Below, one piece after another: positions 1 to 6,161 of a DNA stretch of 64,000 nucleotides. The notes under the pieces were generated by a model. That model saw only the letters and a list, made by a program, of their open reading frames with translations, ran no database searches and had not been told where the DNA came from. The stretch's first letter is position 1. The number at the start of each line of letters is the position of its first letter. The position numbers were made by a program, and so were the translations under genes. The stretch is from Roseobacter sp. MED193 (GTDB taxonomy: Bacteria > Pseudomonadota > Alphaproteobacteria > Rhodobacterales > Rhodobacteraceae). Where the stretch lies: NCBI RefSeq assembly GCF_000152965.1, contig NZ_CH902583.1, positions 3,601,694-3,665,693 on the forward strand. Reading direction: 5' to 3'.

Positions 1-339
1 GCCCTTTGGCATCTGCACAATCGAATAAAGGGAATCGACGCCAGAGAGGGCGCGGGTCTGAACTGGTACGCCGACAACCGGCACCCGGGTTTTGGAGGCA
101 ACCATGCCGGGCAAATGCGCAGCTCCGCCTGCGCCAGCAATAATCACCTGCAAACCGCGTTCCGCCGCTGACTTTCCGTATGACCAAAGCCGGTCAGGGG
201 TGCGGTGGGCTGAGACGATCTTGGCCTCATAGGGAACGCCGAGCTCATCCAGGAGCGTGGCGGCTTCTTTCATCGTTGGCCAGTCTGATTGACTTCCCAT
301 GATGATGCCCACTTTGATGTCGCTGGGGGTGTTTGGCAT
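1..339 (-). CDS. purE: PurE, N5-CAIR mutase (3' end outside window)
   Basis: This is the N-terminal 113 residues of the purine-biosynthesis enzyme that converts N5-carboxyaminoimidazole ribonucleotide to CAIR in the cytoplasm. The phosphate-binding GSQSDWPTM appears near residue 15, followed by SAHRTP and [12 protein letters not shown], the class I PurE signatures. The ATG at 339 is preceded by AGGAC seven bases upstream, which supports this start. The gene leaves the window at base 1, so the last third is not seen. PurK usually follows PurE in this lineage and would lie outside. Confidence 0.95.
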   Translation of the reverse strand, partial: MPNTPSDIKVGIIMGSQSDWPTMKEAATLLDELGVPYEAKIVSAHRTPDRLWSYGKSAAERGLQVIIAGAGGAAHLPGMVASKTRVPVVGVPVQTRALSGVDSLYSIVQMPKG

Positions 340-574
340 GTGATTTGTCCTGTCATGCCGCAGTCCCCGTTGGTGGAGAGCTGCTGGGGTGGAAGGAAGC
401 CGCACTATAGTCAAACTTCCCTGTGGTGCAATGCGACAATGCTACGAGAGTGGGCTGCGCGTTTAGGGTTTTTGATAAGGTTAAGATCGGTGCGCAAAGG
501 TGGCACTCCTGCCAAGAAAAGAAGGGGCGCGACCGTTTGGGTAAGAAAAAGGGGGGGGCTCCCGTCCAGGCAAA

Positions 575-700
575 ATGGCAGCAAGCTGCCATATGCCTGG
601 TTGGGCATGGCACCGCGCATGGCGCGACATGTCGCGCCAAAGCAGCGCGCCGACAGGCGCGCTGCCGGGCCCAAGGGGCTGGTGGGGTGGCCTTGCCACC
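575..700. repeat. Cluster of four inverted repeats between ydcH-like gene and purE
   Basis: The 433-base space 340-772 holds no convincing gene. It does contain four close inverted repeats: ATGGCAGC/GCTGCCAT with a 2-base loop (575-592), a perfect 18-base palindrome (621-638), CAGCGCGCC/GGCGCGCTG with a 4-base loop (643-664), and GGTGG/CCACC (686-700). Read on the minus strand, downstream of the ydcH-like gene, the last hairpin met (592-575) is followed by TTTT, so it can act as a terminator. The others have no T-run. The spacing and GC content suggest a structured 3' region or RNA, but its role is unknown. Confidence 0.6.
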
Positions 701-772
701 ACTGCTGCCGCGCGGGAGAGCTTGCTTGGCGGTGCCAATCAAGCGGGTTATTTCCATGTCGGGCGGGGAGGG

Positions 773-997
773 CTAGGCGATGATGTCGGGGGTCAACCGG
801 TCTTCTATCTGTGAGATTCGATCCTTGAGCCCCAATTTCTGCTTTTTCAGTCGCCGGATGGTCAGTTGGTCGCTGGTGCCGCGTTCCTGCAGGGCAATGA
901 TTGCTTCGTCTAGATCTCGATGCTGCCTCCGAAACACTTCCAGTTCTACTTTGAGGACCTCATCGGTTTTCATGGAAATATCGACGGAAGCATTCAT
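773..997 (-). CDS. YdcH-like DUF465 small coiled-coil protein
   Basis: A 74-residue protein of the DUF465/YdcH family, which has no established biochemical role. Nearly all of it is predicted helical with heptad-like spacing (VLKVELEVFRRQHRDLDEAI, then LTIRRLKKQKLGLKDRI), the usual family pattern of an antiparallel helical hairpin with a basic second helix. I chose the ATG at 997 (MNASVDIS). An in-frame TTG at 1036 would add 13 residues that do not look family-like, and an ATG at 973 would remove eight. It is divergent from hsp20 with about 180 bases between them. Confidence 0.8.
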   Translation of the reverse strand: MNASVDISMKTDEVLKVELEVFRRQHRDLDEAIIALQERGTSDQLTIRRLKKQKLGLKDRISQIEDRLTPDIIA

Positions 998-1080
998 GGG
1001 CGACTCAAAATACAGAAGGGTTCGGATAGGGTTCAAGATACTTCTTTAACGTCTTTTCCGCTAGACCTTGCAGCCATAGT

Positions 1081-1109
1081 CTTGAGAATTCGAGAAAAGT
1101 TACCATATT
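1081..1109 (+). promoter_or_regulatory. Sigma-32 (RpoH)-type heat-shock promoter
   Basis: CTTGAGA (1081-1087), a 15-base gap, then CCATATT (1103-1109) fits the heat-shock sigma pattern CTTGAAA / CCCCATnT. It sits 67 bases upstream of the GTG of the small heat-shock gene. Transcription would begin near 1116 and give a leader of about 60 bases. The assignment rests on motif and context. Confidence 0.65.
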
Positions 1110-1112
1110 CTA

Positions 1113-1178
1113 GACAGGCGGTTGCCGCTACGGGACCGCAGATCAACGTCGCTTTGCAGCAAAAGGACGATATACGTG
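1113..1178 (+). promoter_or_regulatory. ROSE-like RNA thermometer leader of hsp20
   Basis: The leader can fold so that the ribosome-binding site is masked. CGTC (1147-1150) pairs with GACG (1166-1169), and CTTT (1152-1155) pairs with AAAG (1162-1165), leaving G1151 unpaired and a 6-base loop. The pentamer UCGCU (1149-1153) lies opposite the Shine-Dalgarno AAGGA. This reproduces the U(U/C)GCU element of ROSE thermometers, including its conserved extra G. A second small hairpin GCGG/CCGC lies at 1118-1128. ROSE elements are typical of hsp20 leaders in alphaproteobacteria. The fold was drawn by eye, without energy calculation. Confidence 0.6.
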
Positions 1179-1589
1179 TCGAAACTCACTCTGGGGTCTT
1201 ACCCGCATATGCTGGGGTTTGAGCAGTTGGAACGCCTTCTGGAGCGTTCTGCCAAATCCGGAAATGAGGGCTACCCGCCTTATAATATTGAACAAACTTC
1301 CGACTTTTCTTACCGTATCACCCTCGCGGTGGCGGGGTTTGCCGAGCAAGACCTGGCCATTACAGTCGAGGATCGCCAGTTGGTGATCCGGGGGCGTCAG
1401 GGTGATGAGAGCGACGGGCGGGTTTTTCTGCACCGAGGAATCGCTGCGCGGCAATTCCAGCGCATGTTTGTGCTGGCCGATGGTGTCGACGTCGGCGAAG
1501 CCGTGATGGAAAACGGGCTGTTGCATGTCGACCTTACCCGGTCACGTCCAGAAACAGTTGTGCAAACAATCAATATCAAGAAGGGTTAA
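1176..1589 (+). CDS. Small heat-shock protein, Hsp20/alpha-crystallin family
   Basis: A 137-residue ATP-independent holdase chaperone that keeps unfolding cytoplasmic proteins soluble. The alpha-crystallin domain covers about residues 35-130, with YRITLAVAGFAEQDLAITVE and the beta strand LVIRGRQ. The N-terminal SYPHMLGFEQLERLLERS and the YPPYNIE lead-in are typical of IbpA-like class A proteins. The GTG at 1176 is the start: AAGGAC lies seven bases upstream and the family N-terminus begins there. An upstream ATG at 1122 would read through the leader structure. DUF1150 follows five bases after the stop, probably in the same mRNA. Confidence 0.92.
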   Translation: MSKLTLGSYPHMLGFEQLERLLERSAKSGNEGYPPYNIEQTSDFSYRITLAVAGFAEQDLAITVEDRQLVIRGRQGDESDGRVFLHRGIAARQFQRMFVLADGVDVGEAVMENGLLHVDLTRSRPETVVQTINIKKG

Positions 1590-1594
1590 GAGAT

Positions 1595-1828
1595 ATGCAT
1601 ACGCCTGTAGACACACCCATGCCTGAAGTTTCTGGCCTCCGTATCGTCTATGTCAAAACGGTCGCTGTGGGGGATCTGCCCAAGGACATGCAGGCCAGCG
1701 CCGAAGGCCGGGATCATCTTTATGCGGTGCATGACGCCGAGGGGGAACAGTTGGCCGTTGTCACCGATCGTAAACTGGCCTTCGCACTGGCGCGGCAAAA
1801 CGATTTTTCTCCAGTTGCGGTGCACTGA
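1595..1828 (+). CDS. DUF1150 family protein
   Basis: A 77-residue protein of the DUF1150 family, found next to hsp20 genes in alphaproteobacteria. The pattern LRIVYVKTVAVGDLPKDM, then LYAVHDAEGEQLAVVTDRKLAFALARQND, ending near VAVH, is diagnostic. The biochemical role is unknown. The five-base gap from hsp20 and the absence of a separate promoter suggest it is co-expressed under heat shock. The ATG at 1595 follows AAGAGAT, a weak ribosome site, consistent with translational coupling. Confidence 0.88.
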   Translation: MHTPVDTPMPEVSGLRIVYVKTVAVGDLPKDMQASAEGRDHLYAVHDAEGEQLAVVTDRKLAFALARQNDFSPVAVH

Positions 1829-1961
1829 TCTGCAGTCCGCGCAGGTTGGTGCTCAAACCAGTTGGTCCTGCAAAAATCGCTTAGCTTTTGTGAGTGGTTT
1901 CACCTGCGCTCAATCCCGGTTAAGTTCCGTCTATTAAAACCAAGCGGATAGGGCAGGGGTG

Positions 1962-2846
1962 ATGAGTAGATTTGATTTCGACTGGGTTGATGCCTTTTCC
2001 GACCGCGCCTTTGGGGGCAATGGCTGTGCGGTGGTGCATGGTGGAGCCCATCTTCCGGTCGAAATATGTACAGCCTATGTACGGGAAACCTCTCTGGTCG
2101 AATGTACCTTCACTGGCCCCTCTGAGGTGGCGGACATACGCGTGCGCTATTTTCTGGCCAGCCGCGAGATTCCCTTTGCGGGCCATCCCACGATTGCAAC
2201 CGTGGCTGCGCTGCGGGATCGCGGTCTGATCGGCGCCGGAGAGATTCGGTTGGAAACTGGCGCCGGTATCGTCCCAGTTACAGTTACGGGCGATCAGATT
2301 GAAATGACCCAAATCGCGCCGGAGTTTGGGGCAAAACCGGATCCGGCCTTGGTGGCAGCAGCGATTTCATTGCCGGTGGAAGAGATTTTGGGCGCGCCGC
2401 AAAAGGTCTCCACCGGACTACCCTTTTGTGTGACGGTGCTAAAGGATCCGGCTGCCTTGGCTCAGGCGCGTCTTGATCTATCAGCCTTGGCGGAGTTGGG
2501 GCGGTCTCTGGGCGCAGATGGCATAGACATGATGGAACCCTTTCTGGTGACCCTGCAGGGGGCTACGGCGCAGGGCGATACCTATTCGCGGCTTTTGATG
2601 GCGCCGCCGAGCCCCCCAGAGGATCCGTTTACCGGGTCCGCCACTGGGGCGATGGCCGCCTATCTGTGGCGTCATGGGTTGATGCAAAAGGAAAGCTTTA
2701 TCGCAGAGCAAGGACATGGCATGGGCCGGCCGGGGATGGCGCGGGTCAGCCGTTTGGGCTCTTGTGACGACCTGCAAGGCATCAAGGTTGCCGGCCAGGG
2801 TTTCGTTTTGATGCGGGGCTCGGTTGACCTGCCGGATCAAAACTGA
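1962..2846 (+). CDS. PhzF-family isomerase/epimerase
   Basis: A 294-residue protein of the PhzF family, which share the diaminopimelate-epimerase fold and act as isomerases on small acids. The active-site region shows FGGNGCAVV, where most members have GNPAAVV, and the catalytic glutamate in TSLVECTF. The second lobe carries DPFTGSATGAMAAYLWRHGL, the DPxTGSAxG signature. The substrate cannot be named; no phenazine genes lie nearby. GGGCAGGGG precedes the ATG at 1962; a GTG directly before it (1959) is an alternative. Confidence 0.88.
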   Translation: MSRFDFDWVDAFSDRAFGGNGCAVVHGGAHLPVEICTAYVRETSLVECTFTGPSEVADIRVRYFLASREIPFAGHPTIATVAALRDRGLIGAGEIRLETGAGIVPVTVTGDQIEMTQIAPEFGAKPDPALVAAAISLPVEEILGAPQKVSTGLPFCVTVLKDPAALAQARLDLSALAELGRSLGADGIDMMEPFLVTLQGATAQGDTYSRLLMAPPSPPEDPFTGSATGAMAAYLWRHGLMQKESFIAEQGHGMGRPGMARVSRLGSCDDLQGIKVAGQGFVLMRGSVDLPDQN

Positions 2847-2875
2847 TCTCGGACCTCAATGTAAAACGGAAACCT

Positions 2876-3766
2876 GTGCCGATGACGCTTTCTGAGACCG
2901 CAGCCATGACAGAGCCTGCAATTGCGATCATGCCCTATGGCGGCAAGCTAGGGAAAGCTCTGGCAGAACGCCCGCTCTGTGAAATGGAATGGCCGCTGGG
3001 CTGCCCTGATCGACTGCTTGGAAAACGCGTCAAAGATATGGCGTCAGAGGATCACCTGATCGTCTATGCCAAGCGGGCCATGCATATTCAGTCCCATCGG
3101 TGCTGCCCTGGGCGGATTTCAATGATTGTGGCCGAACCCAAGATCATGTCTGCAGATCATCACCGCATTCTCAGGCTTAGTGCCCGTCGCTTTTTCCGAA
3201 TCTTTAGCTATGACCCACAGCTCTTGTCGCGTATTCCCAACGGTTTGATGCTGCCCTACGGCACCTCGTGGGTGCCCGAGTGGCAAGAGCTGCACATAAA
3301 AAAGACTAAAGACTTGTCGCTCATTGCGTCGGCTAAGAATGACCATCCAGGCCATAAATTGCGCCATCAGATTGTTGCCTCTCTGCAGGCACGGATGCCC
3401 GGGGCGCAGATTTTGGGGCGCGGCTACCAGGCCTTTGAGCAAAAGTCAGAAGGGCTTGTCCCCTTCCGCTATTCCGTGGTGATCGAAAACGTGCGGGAGC
3501 CAAATTACTTCTCGGAGAAACTGATAGATGCAATCCTCTGCGAGACCGTACCTCTTTATTGGGGCTGTCCCAATATTGAGGATTTCTTTGCAGGGGAGGG
3601 GATAATCCTGTGTCGCGATCAGGGTGCGTTTGAGGCTGCGTTAAAACAGATAGGTCCAGAGGACTATGCGCGGCGGCTTCCGGCACTGCGGGGCTTGAAA
3701 CAGGCGGCGGCGGAACTGGCAGATTTGCCGTTACGCGCCGCGCTTGCGCTGCGCGATAGCCTTTAA
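2876..3766 (+). CDS. Glycosyltransferase family 10 (fucosyltransferase-like)
   Basis: A 296-residue protein whose C-terminal half (about 180-260) has the GT10 donor-binding pattern FRYSVVIENVREPNYFSEKL...ILCETVPLYWGCPNIEDFF. Alpha-1,3-fucosyltransferases and their bacterial relatives share it. The N-terminal half is poorly conserved, as is usual. No signal peptide or membrane span is visible, so it probably works in the cytoplasm on a nucleotide-sugar donor. The donor and acceptor are unknown. The start could be GTG 2876 or ATG 2882; neither has a strong ribosome site. It is an orphan: no glycan cluster flanks it, but it converges on the sulfate-activation fusion gene. Confidence 0.8.
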   Translation: MPMTLSETAAMTEPAIAIMPYGGKLGKALAERPLCEMEWPLGCPDRLLGKRVKDMASEDHLIVYAKRAMHIQSHRCCPGRISMIVAEPKIMSADHHRILRLSARRFFRIFSYDPQLLSRIPNGLMLPYGTSWVPEWQELHIKKTKDLSLIASAKNDHPGHKLRHQIVASLQARMPGAQILGRGYQAFEQKSEGLVPFRYSVVIENVREPNYFSEKLIDAILCETVPLYWGCPNIEDFFAGEGIILCRDQGAFEAALKQIGPEDYARRLPALRGLKQAAAELADLPLRAALALRDSL

Positions 3767-3802
3767 CGCGGCGCTGGGAGATATAACTACCCTGCGTGCA
3801 AG

Positions 3803-3835
3803 AAAAAGGCCCGCCCTTGGTTAAAGGGGCGGGCC
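3803..3835 (-). terminator. Rho-independent terminator of the sat-cysC fusion
   Basis: GGCCCGCCC (3808-3816) pairs perfectly with GGGCGGGCC (3827-3835). On the minus strand the hairpin is followed by TTTTTCTT, placing it as the terminator for the fusion gene ending at 3872. It may also stop GT10 transcription from the other side, although no T-run exists on the plus strand. Confidence 0.9.
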
Positions 3836-3871
3836 TAAAGTATTGGCAGGGGATTCACCCAAGGAGGTTGA

Positions 3872-5947
3872 TCAGCCTGCGATCAGACCCATGTTTTCGA
3901 GCTTGAGCAAAACCTGATGGGCGCAGTTGTCCACATCAACGTTTTCTGTCTCAACGCTCAGCTCAGGATCAACGGGGACATCATAGGGGTCAGAGATCCC
4001 GGTGAACTCTTTGATTTTGCCTTCGCGGGCCAGTTTGTACAGGCCTTTGCGGTCGCGGCGTTCGCATTCTTCCAGCGAGGTGGCGACATGCACTTCGACA
4101 AAGGCTCCAAAGGCTTCCACGTCTTCGCGTACGGCACGACGGGTGGTTGCATAGGGGGCAATGGGAGCACAGATGGCGATGCCGCCGTTCTTGGTGATCT
4201 CAGACGCTACATAGCCGATGCGGCGGATGTTGAGGTCACGGTGCTCTTTCGAAAAGCCCAGCTCGGAAGAGAGGTTTTTGCGCACAATATCGCCATCCAG
4301 CAGCGTCACAGGACGGCCGCCCATTTCCATCAGCTTGACCATCAGAGCATTCGCAATGGTGGATTTGCCAGAGCCGGACAGGCCGGTCAGGAAAACGGTG
4401 AAACCCTGCTTGGAGCGCGGAGGCTTGGTGCGGCGCAGCTCTTTCACCACCTCGGGGAAGGAGAACCACTCAGGGATCTCCAGGCCCTCGGCCAGGCGGC
4501 GGCGCAGCTCTGTGCCGGAAATATTGAGGATCGTGACGTCATCCTTGTCTTCGATCTCGTCGATGGCCTCATATTGTGCGCGCTCGGAGACCCAAACCAT
4601 GTGTTTGAAGTCGACCATTTCGATACCCATTTCCTCTTCATGGGTGCGGAACAGGTCCTGTGCATCATAGGGGCCGTAGAAGTCTTCACCAGCAGAGTTT
4701 TTGCCCGGACCTGCGTGGTCGCGGCCAACGATGAAATGGGTGCAGCCATGGTTTTTACGGATCAGACCATGCCAGACGGCCTCACGGGGGCCGGCCATCC
4801 GCATTGCCAGGTTCAACAGGCTCATGGAGGTGGTGGAGGCTGGGTATTTATCCAGTACTGCCTCGTAGCAGCGCACGCGGGTAAAATGATCCACGTCGCC
4901 AGGTTTGGTCATGCCGACAACGGGGTGGATCAGCAGGTTAGCCTGGGCTTCACGCGCGGCGCGGAAAGTCAGCTCCTGGTGGGCGCGGTGCAGAGGGTTG
5001 CGGGTCTGGAAGGCCACAACCTTGCGCCAGCCCAGTTTGCGGAAGTAGGCGCGCAGCTCGTTTGGGGTGTCGCGGCGGGCGCGGAAATCATAGTGCACAG
5101 GCTGCTGGATGCCGGTCACGGGGCCGCCCAGGTAGATCTTGCCTGCCTGGTTGTGCAGGTAGTTCACGGCAGGGTGCGCATCATCATCTGCGCCAAAGAC
5201 CATTTCGGCCTCGCGGGATTTGTTCGGGGTCCAGCGATCTGTCACGGTCATGGTGGCCAGGATCACGCCTTCCTGGTCACGCAGGGCAATGTCTTCGCCC
5301 ACTTCCAGTGTGGCGGCGAATTCTTCTGAGACGTCCAGGTTGATGGGCATCGGCCAGAGAGACCCATCAGCCAGGCGCATGTTTTCAACGACGCCGTTGT
5401 AATCTTCCTCGTTTAGGAAGCCTTTGAGCGGGTTGAAGCCACCGTTCATCAGCAGTTCAAGGTCGCAGATCTGGCGAGGTGTCAGATCGTGGCTTTTCAG
5501 CTCGCCTGCGTCGACTTTCAGCTTTTGTGCGGAGTCATAAGAGACATAAAGCTCGGGGATGGGCGCGAGATTATTCTGCATAGGGTGGGTCCTGTGTTTA
5601 ATGTGAGGCAAGCCGCTGGCTGTACCAGTGAGTTCCGCATAGAGCGCGTTGTATTCAGCGAGTTTGCGGGAAAGGAATTGATCTGCGAGGCGTCGTTTCT
5701 CGGCGCCACCACGTCTGGTCAATGTATAGGTGTAACGCTGTCGTTTGTCTGGGCCGGGGCGGTCGCTAATTGTGATCAGCCCGGCATCTGCTGCCGTGCG
5801 CAACTGTGTGTTGAGCCCGCCCAAGGACACACCCAGAGCAGCCGCTGTGGCGCGCTGTGATGCGTCCGGTGCCAGGTCAAGCTGGCGCAGGAGTCGGAAG
5901 CGCAGGTCTTCCTCATCTGGGTTGGGTTTGGTGTCGGGCGAGGTCAT
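3872..5947 (-). CDS. Fusion: MarR/EPS-type regulator + ATP sulfurylase + APS kinase
   Basis: One uninterrupted 691-residue frame. Residues about 12-110 are a winged-helix domain matching the MarR EPS-associated regulator family (SQRATAAALGVSLGGLNTQL, YTYTLTRRGGAEKRRL, FLSRKLAEYNALYAEL). From M123 it is bifunctional Sat-CysC: a PUA-like N-domain, ATP sulfurylase with QTRNPLHRAH (314-323) and GRDHAGPG (about 408), and APS kinase with P-loop GLSGSGKST (522-530). Together these make APS and then PAPS from sulfate and ATP. The linker is only about 14 residues. The internal ATG at 5581 (MQNNLAPIP) has AGGA eight bases upstream, so a separate 569-residue enzyme is also possible. The single-frame reading is seen; use as one polypeptide is inferred. 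Confidence 0.88.
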   Translation of the reverse strand: MTSPDTKPNPDEEDLRFRLLRQLDLAPDASQRATAAALGVSLGGLNTQLRTAADAGLITISDRPGPDKRQRYTYTLTRRGGAEKRRLADQFLSRKLAEYNALYAELTGTASGLPHIKHRTHPMQNNLAPIPELYVSYDSAQKLKVDAGELKSHDLTPRQICDLELLMNGGFNPLKGFLNEEDYNGVVENMRLADGSLWPMPINLDVSEEFAATLEVGEDIALRDQEGVILATMTVTDRWTPNKSREAEMVFGADDDAHPAVNYLHNQAGKIYLGGPVTGIQQPVHYDFRARRDTPNELRAYFRKLGWRKVVAFQTRNPLHRAHQELTFRAAREAQANLLIHPVVGMTKPGDVDHFTRVRCYEAVLDKYPASTTSMSLLNLAMRMAGPREAVWHGLIRKNHGCTHFIVGRDHAGPGKNSAGEDFYGPYDAQDLFRTHEEEMGIEMVDFKHMVWVSERAQYEAIDEIEDKDDVTILNISGTELRRRLAEGLEIPEWFSFPEVVKELRRTKPPRSKQGFTVFLTGLSGSGKSTIANALMVKLMEMGGRPVTLLDGDIVRKNLSSELGFSKEHRDLNIRRIGYVASEITKNGGIAICAPIAPYATTRRAVREDVEAFGAFVEVHVATSLEECERRDRKGLYKLAREGKIKEFTGISDPYDVPVDPELSVETENVDVDNCAHQVLLKLENMGLIAG

Positions 5948-5959
5948 GGCGATCTTGGT

Positions 5960-5981
5960 ATTATATGTTCACGCGTGAACA
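5960..5981 (-). promoter_or_regulatory. Consensus -10 abutted by a perfect 16-bp palindrome (candidate operator)
   Basis: On the minus strand TATAAT occupies 5965-5960. Immediately upstream, 5981-5966 is the perfect palindrome TGTTCACGCGTGAACA, so the palindrome fills most of the -35/-10 spacer. Transcription would start near 5953, only about six bases before the ATG at 5947, making a nearly leaderless message with no ribosome site. A dimeric winged-helix regulator such as the one encoded just downstream is the obvious candidate ligand. Binding is inferred. Confidence 0.6.
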
Positions 5982-6161
5982 CATGGCATAAAATGCTGCA
6001 GGTGCAAAGGGGGAAAATGTCGAATTCAGGAGCAGAAGGCTTGCGTAGCTAGATTACAACGCCATCTGGTCTGCATTGTAGCGCTCTGGGCTGACGCGGT
6101 TCCAGGTGCTCCTGGCTCCTGGGAATGTTGGACCAAAAGTTGCGAAAAATTCGGGACAGCT

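Noticed and set aside
289-783. Overlapping frames of 80-160 codons between purE and the ydcH-like gene
   Set aside because: They are built from the GC-rich hairpin DNA, have no ribosome site and are low-complexity (Arg/Ala/Gly).
3917-5329. A 470-codon open frame on the plus strand opposite sat-cysC
   Set aside because: It mirrors the real minus-strand gene through GC-rich codon bias, lacks a ribosome site and shows no family motif.
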